Shown one piece after another: positions 1 through 9,229 of a DNA stretch of 64,000 nt. Location of the stretch: the NCBI GenBank assembly GCA_035356615.1, contig DAOQSN010000024.1, positions 18,685 to 82,684 of the forward strand, given 5' to 3'. Position numbers and translations under genes: made by a program. The number at the start of each line of letters is the position of its first letter. Positions within the stretch are counted from its first letter, which is position 1. The stretch comes from JAKQDH01 sp029558835. GTDB taxonomy: Bacteria; Planctomycetota; Phycisphaerae; UBA1845. The notes under the pieces are model-generated. The model did not search any database. It saw only the letters and a list, made by a program, of their open reading frames with translations, and was not told the DNA's origin.

Positions 1-361
1 CGTAGACGACTTCGAGGTGATCGAAGTCAATCTCGCTGAAGGTGAGGTAGTAGGGGGCCTGGGTGAGGACGAGCTCGGCGAAGCGGCGGACCTCCTCCAG
101 CGTCTGGGGGGTGTACATGCCGAAGCGGAGGCTACCGGGGTCAAGGCGAATCCAGCGGCGTCCCTGGCCCTCGCCGGAGTCCTCCTCGAGGACCAGCCCG
201 CCGCCCTCCCGCCGGCGCAGCTTGGTCAGGCTGGGGTACTCCTTCCGCATCCGGTCGAAGAAGTGCAGGACCGTTTCGCGTTCCAGGGCCACGTCCAGCC
301 GAAGATAAAGGCGGCAGCTTACGAAGAAGTCGTCGCACTGAGCACCGAGGTACCCGCTCAT
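1..361 (-). CDS. Hypothetical protein, 3' part cut by the window edge
   Basis: An open frame runs leftward from an ATG at 361-359 and leaves the window without a stop, so about 120 residues are visible. The protein starts MSGYLGAQCDDFFVSCRLYL and later has YTPQTLEEVRRFAELV and APYYLTFSEIDFDHLE. It is a mixed alpha/beta soluble sequence with no signal peptide or membrane segment. I do not recognise the family. The codon pattern is that of a real gene (strong third-position GC, no internal stop), whereas the opposite-strand frames over the same bases give arginine- and proline-rich text. Function unknown. Confidence 0.55.
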   Translation of the reverse strand, partial: MSGYLGAQCDDFFVSCRLYLRLDVALERETVLHFFDRMRKEYPSLTKLRRREGGGLVLEEDSGEGQGRRWIRLDPGSLRFGMYTPQTLEEVRRFAELVLTQAPYYLTFSEIDFDHLEVVY

Positions 362-630
362 GCCCGGCCCTCCCGGTGGGGGTGCGAAGGATGCGGCCTA
401 CCAGTCGCGGATCGGGGTTTCACCCTGTGAATTATCACGCGCAACCGGCCGCCCCGCAACTGCCGACGGTCTCGGGGACCCTGTGAGCCGGCGTCCACGG
501 ACTGGGGCTTGCAAAGTCCCGCTATTGCTGCAATGATCCGTTGGCCGGGCGAACGCAGGAGGCTGCGGTTCGAGAGACTGCGGCGTACACCTCGTACGGC
601 GAACACTTGGGCGGTGCATGTGAATTTACC
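362..630. other. Intergenic region between divergent genes
   Basis: This stretch separates the leftward partial gene from the rightward membrane-protein gene. It should hold both promoters, but I could not pick out convincing -35/-10 pairs. No repeat unit is obvious. Confidence 0.3.
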
Positions 631-1374
631 ATGACAGAAATACATTCAGGGACGACAACCGAGCGGATCGTGCGGACGGGGCTGATGATGGTGCTGCTGG
701 TGGTCTTCGCGGGGTTATACCTGCGTGACGGCTACGGCGGCTACGCGCGCAAGAACGCCCAGGAGTTCGCCCGGTCGCTGGGGTTGCCGCTGGAGCCGCT
801 GCCGACGGCAAATCCCACGCTGACGGCCGAGAGCGTCCAGCAGGACACGGCCGAGTGGCTGAAGAGGGGTGTGCCGATGTCCGTGGCCGTGCACCGTCTT
901 GGATTGCCTACGGTAGTCCAGGAAGGCAGGAGCTACTACCTGGGCAGTACGGGCTGGTTCTGGCTGGAGCAGAAGGGGGACTGGGTGGAGCAGTGGGGGT
1001 GGATGGCCGCCCCGCATAGCGGTACGGACATTCGGTGGCAGAAGATTATCGCGTGGGTGCTTACGGTGCTGGCATTGGGGTTTGTGGCGCAGTTCATCCG
1101 CGTGGTGACAACGCGGGCGTCGCTGACGGAGGCGGGTCTGAAGGTCCGGGGTCGCCCGGCGATTCCGTTTGACGCGATGCGCGGATTGCGGGCGGAGCAG
1201 TACAAGAAGAAGGGCTGGGTCGATCTCGATTACGAGTTGGGCGGGCGGCCGGGCAGCGTCCGCCTGGATGATTACGTCATCAGGGAGTTCAAGCCGATCC
1301 TGGCGGAGATTTGCGCGCGGCGGGGTTTTGATAATCCGGCTCCGTTGCCGGGTGACGGCGGGTCGCCGAAGTGA
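631..1374 (+). CDS. Hypothetical membrane protein with two transmembrane segments
   Basis: A 247-residue protein from the ATG at 631; an upstream in-frame TTG at 541 would add 30 atypical residues and was not chosen. One hydrophobic segment lies near residues 16-32 (LMMVLLVVFAGLYL). A soluble stretch of about 110 residues follows, with an aromatic patch (SYYLGSTGWFWLEQKGDW). A second membrane segment lies near residues 140-158. The tail is cytoplasmic-looking and charged, and resembles a PH-like or DUF-type beta domain (KVRGRPAIPFDAMRGLRAEQYKK). No family is recognised. It stands alone between a divergent gene on the left and a convergent metal ATPase on the right. Confidence 0.6.
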   Translation: MTEIHSGTTTERIVRTGLMMVLLVVFAGLYLRDGYGGYARKNAQEFARSLGLPLEPLPTANPTLTAESVQQDTAEWLKRGVPMSVAVHRLGLPTVVQEGRSYYLGSTGWFWLEQKGDWVEQWGWMAAPHSGTDIRWQKIIAWVLTVLALGFVAQFIRVVTTRASLTEAGLKVRGRPAIPFDAMRGLRAEQYKKKGWVDLDYELGGRPGSVRLDDYVIREFKPILAEICARRGFDNPAPLPGDGGSPK

Positions 1375-1844
1375 TGGTTGTTCGGTCAGGGCGCATGCCT
1401 CGCCTGGACTATCGTCTCCTGCGTGTTGGGAGCGTTCTCCGTTTTCGGGCAGCAAACCGCGGGCTTCCGTCCGCGCGGGTTCCCGTGTGACTTAGGTGCG
1501 GTGCCACGGCCGGGGACTGCGACCCGGAATCCGAGAGTGCTACGGTGTCTCCGCGTCGCGGGCAAGGGTGTTTGGGGGTCGGGGGGGCCTTCGCCACCGC
1601 CGCCCTCACTCCCGCCTTTCTCCCGAGGGGAAAGTACTTGTTCGGCGTTGGGTGCCATGCCCTCACCCGCCGCAGGCGGGGGGTGGGCATGTGCTGCGGC
1701 ATGCAGAGGCATGCTTACCCGCGACCGCGGTCGCGGGTAAGCATGGCACCCACAACGCCAACGACGCTAAGCGCATACGGGGGGAGAGGGGTGAGCAGCG
1801 ATGTGGCGCGCACGCCACGGGGGACGGAGGGCCGGTACGAAACG
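1375..1844. other. Intergenic region between convergent genes
   Basis: The stretch lies between two convergent genes and so probably holds transcription ends. Its main content is a copy of palindromic repeat family A at about 1650-1752. No coding frame looks real. Confidence 0.5.
1650..1752. repeat. Palindromic repeat, family A copy 1
   Basis: The ends are inverted: GGGTGCCATGC on the left and GCATGGCACCC on the right. Two internal hairpins are visible, CCCGCCGCAGGCGGG and CCCGCGACCGCGGTCGCGGG. Related copies lie at 21112-21213 and, in the opposite orientation, at 43941-44045. The unit is intergenic here and looks like a non-autonomous mobile palindrome (REP/MITE-like). Confidence 0.7.
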
Positions 1845-3845
1845 CTACGCCGTAGCCGCCTTCGGCATGGACTGCGTGTAGGGTCGCACCACGTCCGTGC
1901 GCTCCTCGCCAAAGCGTACGAGACGGGCGCTGTTGAAGATCACCACCGCGGTGGCAATCGTGTGCGCGATCGCGGCCGCCACCGCCTGCAACGGCCCCCA
2001 GATCGCCAATACCATCATCACCAGAATGTACGCCACGCCGAAGAGGATGTTCTGCCAGATCACCCGGGTGGCCGCCCGCGACAGCCGGATCAGGAACGGC
2101 AACCGGCTCAGGTCGTTGTTCATCAGCGCGATCGATGCCGAGTTGATGGCCACGTCACTGCCGGCCGCCCCCATCGCGATGCCCAGGTCACCCGCGGCCA
2201 GCATCGGCGCGTCGTTGACGCCGTCGCCGATCACCGCGACGCGATGCCCGCGTCGCTTGAGATCATCAACGAGTCTGAGCTTCTCTTCCGGCAGCACCTC
2301 GGCCTGCACTTCGGAGCAACCCATCTCGGTCCCCACGCGCCGGGCCACGGACCACTTGTCGCCGGTCACCATCGACAGGTTGCGGATGCGCAGCTTGCGT
2401 AATTCGTCAATGGCGGCGCGGGCCTCCGGCCGCGTTCGGTCCTCCAGACCGATCCAGCCCAGGCAGCGCCCGTTGCGGGCGACGTAGAGCAGGCTCACGC
2501 CCTCCGGCTCGGCGAACTCGGGGTCCCGCTGAATGCTCATATCGACACCCTGTTCGGCCAGCCACGTGCTCCGCCCCACCAGCACCCGGTCGGAGCCCAG
2601 CGTACCCTGCACGCCGCGCCCGCTCGCCTCCGCGAAGCTGCCCGGCTGTCCCAGTTCCATCTTGGCGCGCCGGGCGACCTTGACCATCGCCACGGCGGCC
2701 GGGTGCTTGCTCATCTGCTCGACCGAGGCGGCCGTGAAGAGCAAGTCCGCCCCTTCCACGCCCGGCGCCGGCTTCATCTGGGTGACGGAAAGCTCGCCGG
2801 TCGTGAGCGTCCCGGTCTTGTCAAACACGACGGCCGTCAGGTTCCGGGCGTGCTCCAGGTGCACGACGTTCTTGATGAGGATGCCCAGGCGGGCCGCGCA
2901 GCTCAGCGCCGCGACCATGGCCGTCGGCGTCGCCAGCACCAAGGCGCAGGGGCAGGCGATGATCAGCATGGTGATGGCCTTGTGCAGTCCCTCCTGTTTG
3001 TTCTCCGAGAAGAACAGCACGATGCCTGCCAGCATCAGGATGGTCGGCGTATACCAGCCCGCGTACTTGTCGATCAGCCGCATCAGGGGGATGCGCGTCT
3101 GCTCGGCGCCGAGAATGAGTTCCTGCACCCGTCCCAGCGTCGTGTCCCGCCCGGCCTTGGTGACGCGTACTTCCAGGACACCGGTGAGGTTGGCCGTTCC
3201 GCTGAAGACCTCCGCCCCTCCCTCCTTGTCGACGGGCAGCGATTCACCCGTGATGTTGGCCTCGTTCACCGTCGATTCACCGGTGATGACCTCGCCGTCG
3301 GCGGCGATGTTGTCCCCCGGGCGCACCCGGATCACCTCACCGGGCCTCAGGTCCTTGGCCTCGACGACTTCCTCCCCACCGTCGGGCAGCAGGCGATGGG
3401 CCTTCTCCGGCGTGATGCGGAGCAGCGACTCGATCGTCGCGCGGGCCCCGAGGGCCGTGCGTGTCTCAATCAGGTTCGCGATGATCATGAAGAACGCGAT
3501 GATCCCCGCTTCCTGGTACTCACCCAGGGCGATGGCCGCCAGCACCGCCAGCGCCACCAACTCGTCCATGTGGGCTTCGCCGTGGATGAGTCCCTTGATC
3601 GCGTGCCAGATCAGGGGCAGCCCCAGCAGCACTGCCCCCAGCAACGCCACGATCTGGGCGTACACGTTGGGTGAGCCCGCAGCCCCCTCGGCCGCCCCCT
3701 CGTATTGGAAGAGCAGCCGGGAGACCACGGGCAGTTCGACGATGTAGGAACTGATCACCAGCAACCCGCCCATCAGCGTGCCAATGAGCAGACTGCTGGC
3801 TCGCAACGTCTCCGCCTGAACGTCGTGCAGATGTGAATGGGCCAT
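1845..3845 (-). CDS. Heavy-metal-translocating P1B-type ATPase
   Basis: A 666-residue P-type ATPase. It would use ATP to move a metal cation across the cytoplasmic membrane. Visible motifs include the transmembrane CPC (IIACPCALVLATP, near residue 297), the phosphorylation loop DKTGTLTTG (near 342), the P1B-specific HP pair (SKHPAAVAM), and the hinge GDGVNDAPML followed by GIAMGAAGSDVA. There is no N-terminal CxxC metal-binding domain, only a short histidine-bearing start (MAHSHLHD). CPC favours Cu(I), Zn or Cd families. However, the last membrane segment reads AHTIATAVVIFNSARL where Zn/Cd pumps usually carry an Asp-Gly pair (as in ADTG) and cobalt pumps carry HEGG, so I do not assign the metal. 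The start ATG is at 3845-3843. Confidence 0.9.
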   Translation of the reverse strand: MAHSHLHDVQAETLRASSLLIGTLMGGLLVISSYIVELPVVSRLLFQYEGAAEGAAGSPNVYAQIVALLGAVLLGLPLIWHAIKGLIHGEAHMDELVALAVLAAIALGEYQEAGIIAFFMIIANLIETRTALGARATIESLLRITPEKAHRLLPDGGEEVVEAKDLRPGEVIRVRPGDNIAADGEVITGESTVNEANITGESLPVDKEGGAEVFSGTANLTGVLEVRVTKAGRDTTLGRVQELILGAEQTRIPLMRLIDKYAGWYTPTILMLAGIVLFFSENKQEGLHKAITMLIIACPCALVLATPTAMVAALSCAARLGILIKNVVHLEHARNLTAVVFDKTGTLTTGELSVTQMKPAPGVEGADLLFTAASVEQMSKHPAAVAMVKVARRAKMELGQPGSFAEASGRGVQGTLGSDRVLVGRSTWLAEQGVDMSIQRDPEFAEPEGVSLLYVARNGRCLGWIGLEDRTRPEARAAIDELRKLRIRNLSMVTGDKWSVARRVGTEMGCSEVQAEVLPEEKLRLVDDLKRRGHRVAVIGDGVNDAPMLAAGDLGIAMGAAGSDVAINSASIALMNNDLSRLPFLIRLSRAATRVIWQNILFGVAYILVMMVLAIWGPLQAVAAAIAHTIATAVVIFNSARLVRFGEERTDVVRPYTQSMPKAATA

Positions 3846-4030
3846 CCCGCAGGGTCCTCAAGGTCCATCGGGCGGTGGGCGCAGCCCCACCCGGGTAGTG
3901 GTACGTCGGGCACGGTGCCGCAGTTCGTCGAGCCTGTCAAGGCACCGCCTGACGCAGGGCGGGCTCGGCCCGCCGCGGGCACGTGCCGGGTGGAACCCGC
4001 CCTATGTGGGGCCTGCGGCACCGGCGGGCC

Positions 4031-7000
4031 TTACGGCTGGATGCGGTTGCTCCCGAAGTTGTTGCCGTACACGATGTAGCAGTCGCCGGCGTTCGCGCGG
4101 CGTCCGGCCGCCGGGTCGGAGCCCGGGGCGTCCGGTCCCTGCGGGAACGTCAGGTCGATGAAGTCGGCCTTCGGCAGGCCGATGGCGATGTCGTCGAACC
4201 CGTCCCGGTTGATGTCACCGAGGTAGGCCACCTTCAACGGCGCCGCCTCGTTGGGTCGGCCCTTCACGTAGGGGCTGTAGAACACGATCCCCGGCAGCTC
4301 GGTGCTGCCCACCTGGGCCAGGTTCCAGGTTGTGTTGGTCAGGTGCGTCCCGCCGAAGATCAGATACACCACGCCCAGGCGCTCGCGCAGGTTGTCATCC
4401 ACCCAGACTTGCCCGGGGGCCGCGACGAGCAGGTCCCCGAAGCCGTCCTGGTTGAAGTCGCCGGCGGTGCTGATGTCGTAGCCCGCCCGGCTGCCGGCCT
4501 CGCTGCCGTAGAAAACGGTGCCCGGCAGGTCGCCGGTGGCAAGCTGCGTGAGCAGCCGGTCGCCGTCCAGGAACACGCCGCCGAAGATGACCCCCACGAA
4601 GCCGTTGTCCACCATGTTGGCGCAGCAATTGCCGGAATCCGTCCCCAGCGCGCAATCTTCCTCCGGCGCACATTCCGCGGACAGACAGCAGAACACGCAG
4701 CGGTCCTCGGCGTCGATGTCGCCGTCGTTGTCGTAGTCGAACGCCTTGCAGGCGTCATCGCTGAACACGTCCGTGCCGACCGCGGTCTGGCAGGCGGTGA
4801 AGGTACTCAGACTCAGGTCGGTCTCGTTGATCACGCCGTCGCCGTTGAAGTCGACGGCGCAAAGCGGCCGTGTGATTCCGCCGAAGTCGGTGTACGGCGA
4901 GGCGATGAAGACGTCGTCGATGCGGTCGCCGTTGACGTCCCGCCCGGTTGTCTGCCGCCACCCGATGCGGTCCCCGTCATTGACGCCGCGGATGCGGAGC
5001 ATGGGGGTGCGCAGCAGCGGGTTGTCCGCCAGCCCGAGGTTGAAATCGCCCAGGACGTTCCGCCCGTACAGAATGTACGTCGCCCCGCTGTCGGTGCGTT
5101 CGGGCCGGTCGTTGAAGTACGCCCCGCAGAGGATGTCATCCAGCCCGTCGAGATTGAAGTCCCCGGCGGACTGCCCGTCACCCAGCATGTCGTACATGCT
5201 CTCCGCGTAGACCTCGAACGTCCCGGTCATGATCGCCATAGTGCGCTCGACTCCGCCCCCGCAGGACCCAAACGGCGACCACCGGTGCTGGTCCAGGGTC
5301 GGTATCGACGAGGTCGCGGTGTCGAGCACGCCTTTGTCCCGCCAGAACGGCTGGTTGTAGTTCCGCCCGGGAATCACGACGATGCTGCCAAAGAAATGCG
5401 TCGAGGCGATGTGCGTACCTTGCCGCCCGTAGCGCCGCTCGGTCTCATACAGATACAACTCATTCCGTGGGGCCGAGATGATGATCTCACTTAGACCGTC
5501 GTTGTTCAGGTCGCCGATGGATCCCACCGCCGCGCCAAACAGGTCCTCCCGCGGCGGCTGGTTGAGCAGGCGAGCATCGATGTAGTCATACGGACCCGCC
5601 GCGAAGCGCGCTCCGGATATGTGCCCGGCTTCCACCTGGTCATTGCCCACCACGTCGGCACTGGAGTTGTCCGCCTGAACGTAGATGTCACCGGTCTGTG
5701 CGTCCAGTCCGCCGGCGCCGAGGATGTGGGACTCCTGTCCCACCAGTTCGAGCGCCACCACCGTCGAATCCAGCCGCGTCGGGTCGATCGGGCCGAGATT
5801 GTCCCGGTTCTGGCTGCTGAACAGCACGGCCATCCCGCCGGCGTAGAAATATATGTCGTCCTCCGGCTGGTCCGTATAATTGTTCACCAGATCATCCGGA
5901 TAGCAGCCGCTCGCGCCGATGATAAGCTGCCGGTCATAGGTGATCCGCAGCAGCGGGCGGTCGTTGGGGTTCACGCTGTACTCACTGGAACGCGCCGCCG
6001 TGCGGTTGGCGCCCTCCTCCGCATCCGGAACGATGATGAACCGCAGCTCGTCATCGTACTGCCCCAGATTCCGGTCGATCAGGTCACGCACCAAGTCGCT
6101 TACGTTAACGGTGACAATACCCGCGATGTCGCCGCTCACGTCGCCGAACCCCTGCTCGGTACTACCCTGCTGGGGGATGTAGTCCACCTCGATTTCCGGA
6201 TCGCCGCCGTTGACTGCGAAGCTCGAGTACGTGGTCCGCTCCGTGAAGTCGGCTACTGCCTGGAACAACTGCCCGCTCCCGCCCAGGTCATACACCCGCA
6301 ACTCCACCGTCGCGGCAATCGAGTCGAAATCAATGCTCGCGGCGTTGTCGGGGATGTGCTCCAGCACATCGGTGAACTTGATCAGGGTCCACTGCCGCGT
6401 GCCGTCCGCCACGTACTGCCAGGCAAGGTCCCCCGAACCATTCGGGGTGTCCGGCGCGGCCGAGTTGATGGTCAGGTCATCCACGCCGGCATAAGTCAGG
6501 CTCGTCGGTGTCCCACCCACAGTCACTCGGCCCTGGCGAATCGTGATCTCGACGGTCTCCGTCGGCTCCAGGCTGGCCACGTCCTCGTCGCCCGGATCAT
6601 AGTCCATCGCCTCGAACGCCCCGTGCACATGGCTGAGCCCCATCAGCAGGTCCGGTCGCCCGTCGCCGGTGATATCGGGCACCCAGCTCACATCCGTAAT
6701 CCCATCCGTGCGGGCGCCGGAAGCGAAAATCTGCCCCGTCCGCAGCGGCGGTGCCTCGAAGATGACGCCGGAGATCACCTCGCTCACCGAGTTCACCGAG
6801 ATCGCCCCGCCGAAGCGCTGCCCCTGCACGCCGTAGATCAGATACGCCTCGCCGATGCGGCCGAAGTTGCGCGGGTTGCCGTACTGGGCCACGATCATGA
6901 GATCCGCCACGCCGTCCGCGTCGAAGTCGGAGATGTTCCCCACGAACGACCCCACATTGGCGCCGGGGTTGAACCCGTAGAACCGCGCGCCGGATCTCCG

Positions 7001-7981
7001 CCGCCCGAGCTCCGACATGTCCACCATGCCGGCCGCCAACTCCACCACGCTGATGGTACCCGCGGCGTACTTGTGCACTCGCGGGTTGGTCAGATCGTCG
7101 ATCGTGGCGCGGATGTAGTACGGTTCACCCGTCGCCCGCGGTGGGATCGTATCCAGGTCGATGCTGATGTTGGCAAACTCGACCGCCTCGAACGCACCCT
7201 GCTCGATCGTCGTCGGCCGCAGCACGATGATGTCCTGCCGCGTCAACTGCCCGGAGTTGTCGCGCGCCGGGTTGGCCGGGTCGTCGTTGCTCGGGTCGGA
7301 GTCCACGTCCAGTAGAATGTACACTGTGCAGTTGCTGTCCGGGTCGTAGGGACGCTCCGCCGCGGGCGCCAGCACCGTCGGTTGCACCGTCACCGTCAGC
7401 AGGTCATCCTCGGCCACGCTCCGATTGAAGGCCGGCTGGGTCACGACGATCACCGGCGGCACCGTCGGCGGCACCGCCCCCGGCTCGGAAACCTTGACGA
7501 CCACCCGCTGGGGCGTAGCGGCCCGGGTCGTGGCGTAGACCTCGACCGGATCGTTGATCCCGTCGTCAATCGTGCCCCGCAGGTTGTAGCTGCCCACGGG
7601 CACCAGCCGCGTGCTGGCCGAGAACGAGTCCGGGCCCGTCGTGTCGTTCTCGTCGATGTTCTCCACCAGCAGGATCGTCTGGTTGGACGTGGTATTGACC
7701 AACTCGAAGCTGATCTTGGCATTGGAGTCCCGGTCCGTGTCCGACCAGCGAATCAGGAACCGTTCGCCCTGTCCGCGGGTGATGTCCGCCACCGGCTCCA
7801 GGATGGTCAGAGTGGGGGGCTCGTTGTCCGTCCCGCTTTCCCCAGTGATCAGAAACGGCGGGAGGTTGCCCCCGCAGGACACCAGTACTCCAAGCACAAC
7901 CGCCATCGCGCCCGTGCCCAGTAAGCCCGCCAACACCCGCGAACGGTGCCCGCCGGCCCCACTACCCATGAAACGCTTCAT
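4031..7981 (-). CDS. Giant FG-GAP beta-propeller lipoprotein with an internal dockerin-like insert
   Basis: A 1316-residue exported protein. The N-terminus is basic and hydrophobic and ends in a lipobox (LVSC, Cys about residue 36), so it should be lipid-anchored. Several hundred residues of Ig/cadherin-like beta sequence follow (IRWSDTDRDSNAKISFELVN and similar). At least seven calcium-loop FG-GAP motifs come next, such as DFDADGVADLMIV, DITGDGRPDLLMG, DFNLDGLDDILCG and DFNQDGFGDLLVA, which would suit a seven-bladed propeller. Between the later blades (about 4630-4870) sits a Cys-rich double EF-hand segment (DFNGDGVINETDL and DYDNDGDIDAEDRC), resembling dockerin repeats but internal. The likely role is surface binding or adhesion; no catalytic residues are recognised. 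Confidence 0.85.
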   Translation of the reverse strand: MKRFMGSGAGGHRSRVLAGLLGTGAMAVVLGVLVSCGGNLPPFLITGESGTDNEPPTLTILEPVADITRGQGERFLIRWSDTDRDSNAKISFELVNTTSNQTILLVENIDENDTTGPDSFSASTRLVPVGSYNLRGTIDDGINDPVEVYATTRAATPQRVVVKVSEPGAVPPTVPPVIVVTQPAFNRSVAEDDLLTVTVQPTVLAPAAERPYDPDSNCTVYILLDVDSDPSNDDPANPARDNSGQLTRQDIIVLRPTTIEQGAFEAVEFANISIDLDTIPPRATGEPYYIRATIDDLTNPRVHKYAAGTISVVELAAGMVDMSELGRRRSGARFYGFNPGANVGSFVGNISDFDADGVADLMIVAQYGNPRNFGRIGEAYLIYGVQGQRFGGAISVNSVSEVISGVIFEAPPLRTGQIFASGARTDGITDVSWVPDITGDGRPDLLMGLSHVHGAFEAMDYDPGDEDVASLEPTETVEITIRQGRVTVGGTPTSLTYAGVDDLTINSAAPDTPNGSGDLAWQYVADGTRQWTLIKFTDVLEHIPDNAASIDFDSIAATVELRVYDLGGSGQLFQAVADFTERTTYSSFAVNGGDPEIEVDYIPQQGSTEQGFGDVSGDIAGIVTVNVSDLVRDLIDRNLGQYDDELRFIIVPDAEEGANRTAARSSEYSVNPNDRPLLRITYDRQLIIGASGCYPDDLVNNYTDQPEDDIYFYAGGMAVLFSSQNRDNLGPIDPTRLDSTVVALELVGQESHILGAGGLDAQTGDIYVQADNSSADVVGNDQVEAGHISGARFAAGPYDYIDARLLNQPPREDLFGAAVGSIGDLNNDGLSEIIISAPRNELYLYETERRYGRQGTHIASTHFFGSIVVIPGRNYNQPFWRDKGVLDTATSSIPTLDQHRWSPFGSCGGGVERTMAIMTGTFEVYAESMYDMLGDGQSAGDFNLDGLDDILCGAYFNDRPERTDSGATYILYGRNVLGDFNLGLADNPLLRTPMLRIRGVNDGDRIGWRQTTGRDVNGDRIDDVFIASPYTDFGGITRPLCAVDFNGDGVINETDLSLSTFTACQTAVGTDVFSDDACKAFDYDNDGDIDAEDRCVFCCLSAECAPEEDCALGTDSGNCCANMVDNGFVGVIFGGVFLDGDRLLTQLATGDLPGTVFYGSEAGSRAGYDISTAGDFNQDGFGDLLVAAPGQVWVDDNLRERLGVVYLIFGGTHLTNTTWNLAQVGSTELPGIVFYSPYVKGRPNEAAPLKVAYLGDINRDGFDDIAIGLPKADFIDLTFPQGPDAPGSDPAAGRRANAGDCYIVYGNNFGSNRIQP

Positions 7982-8277
7982 TGACGACGCTCCCTACTGT
8001 CGTGCCCGGCCCACCCCTTGCCTCGACGGTTCCATCAAGAGCGGACCTGCGGTCCCGGTGAGGACATTCGGCAAGTTCCAACCGGCGTGTGGCCGACCCC
8101 GGCGAGTCGCCCCGGCCGGCCCGGCTAACGTTTGCGTCGGCGCCCTACCCCGGCACAACCGCCGCCCGCAGGTCGCCACAGAACCCGGCCCATAATAGAG
8201 GTAGCGTCACTGTCCCGTCAAGAAACGCCGCGCCAGCCTCCGTGCAAGGGCGTCTCGCCCGCGTTGGCACGCCTCCG

Positions 8278-8300
8278 TGGCACGGGCGTCTTGCCCGTGC
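8278..8300. repeat. Family C palindrome (GGCACGGGC..GCCCGTGC type)
   Basis: A free-standing half of the unit that is repeated many times inside the mod gene at 54-59 kb. A second, weaker hairpin of the same style precedes it (GGGCGTCTCGCCC). Confidence 0.6.
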
Positions 8301-8471
8301 AACCGAGCCCCAGGCACCGCAGCAGGGGGCACGCCTCCCGGCCTGCTGAGGTGGTAGCATCTCTCGGAACGAGCAGCGTCGGCCCCGTGGCCGACATAGA
8401 CGGTGTTGACCCCCCCCGGTGCCCGAGGCCCCCGCGTCCGACCCCGAGCCTTTCTGCACGCCGCTGGGACA

Positions 8472-8500
8472 TTGCCCCCCCGCAGGGTTCGATCTATAGT
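8472..8500 (+). promoter_or_regulatory. Putative sigma-70-type promoter of tpx
   Basis: TTGCCC at 8472-8477 and TATAGT at 8495-8500 are separated by 17 bases, and the gene starts about 180 bases downstream. The call rests on motif match alone. Confidence 0.35.
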
Positions 8501-8664
8501 CTCGGCCGCCGGGCGGATCTTGTGCGTCGCACGACGGGAGCCCGTTCGGACGGCGGCCGCCGGCAGGCGCGTGTCGCCGGTCGTGGGACGTTCGTGGCGC
8601 GGTCGCTTCACGCTCGGTCAGCCGCGACGCAGGAGAAGCTCGCGCCCCGCTGGGAAACACACTC

Positions 8665-8670
8665 AGGAGG
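8665..8670 (+). promoter_or_regulatory. Ribosome binding site of tpx
   Basis: AGGAGG ends seven bases before the ATG at 8678. It decides the start against the much longer upstream-open frame, whose extra residues are low-complexity. Confidence 0.8.
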
Positions 8671-8677
8671 CATCAAC

Positions 8678-9190
8678 ATGGCCAGAACCTGCACCTTCAA
8701 AGGCAACCCGCTACCGCTGGAAGGCCCCGCCCTGAAGCCGGGGGACAAGGCCCCTGACGTCAAGCTGTCCAAGAGCCTGGCGGAGACCGTCGCCCTGAGC
8801 GCCACGGCCGGCAAGGTCCGGATTCTCAGCGTCGTGCCGTCGCTGGACACGCCCGTCTGCGCGTTGCAGACCAAGCGGTTCAACGAGGAGGCCGCCCGGC
8901 TGCCCAACGTCGTCATCTATACGATCAGTTGCGACCTGCCCACCGCCCAGGCCCGCTTCTGCGGGGCGGAGGGCATCGACCCGGACCGCCTGCACGTGCT
9001 CAGCGACCACAAGGAGGCGGCCTTCGGGCGGGCCTACGGCACGCTGATTCCGCCGTTGCGGCTCCTGTGCCGCGCGGTATTCGTGCTGGACGCCGGCGGC
9101 ACGATTCGCTACGCGGAGTACGTGCCGGAAATCGCCGACCACCCCAACTACGACGCGGTGCTCAATTGCGTGAAGCAACTGGCAAAGTAG
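8678..9190 (+). CDS. tpx: Thiol peroxidase (atypical 2-Cys peroxiredoxin)
   Basis: A 170-residue peroxiredoxin of the Tpx family, which reduces hydrogen peroxide and alkyl hydroperoxides using thioredoxin. The peroxidatic cysteine is C61 in PSLDTPVC and the resolving cysteine is C95 in ARFCGAEG, the same numbering as the E. coli enzyme. Typical family segments SVVPSLDT and ISCDLPTAQARFC are present, and the length matches the family. A strong AGGAGG site fixes the start. It is expected in the cytoplasm, or periplasm in some bacteria, but no signal peptide is seen. The next gene starts 39 bases downstream and may be co-transcribed, without an obvious functional link. Confidence 0.95.
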   Translation: MARTCTFKGNPLPLEGPALKPGDKAPDVKLSKSLAETVALSATAGKVRILSVVPSLDTPVCALQTKRFNEEAARLPNVVIYTISCDLPTAQARFCGAEGIDPDRLHVLSDHKEAAFGRAYGTLIPPLRLLCRAVFVLDAGGTIRYAEYVPEIADHPNYDAVLNCVKQLAK

Positions 9191-9229
9191 GGCCGCGCTA
9201 AGGCAACCGACTTCCGAGGTGAATCTCCC

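Larger units (their letters stand above)
7982..8677. other. Intergenic region between divergent genes
   Basis: About 700 bases between the leftward lipoprotein gene and rightward tpx. It contains a family C palindrome near 8278-8300 (GGCACGGGCGTCTTGCCCGTG) and a plausible promoter for tpx at 8472-8500. Open frames here are proline/arginine-rich artefacts. Confidence 0.5.

Noticed and set aside
5621..7315. Long plus-strand frame opposite the FG-GAP lipoprotein
   Set aside because: Shadow frame; the minus-strand protein has repeats, a lipobox and calcium loops, while this one has no recognisable domain.
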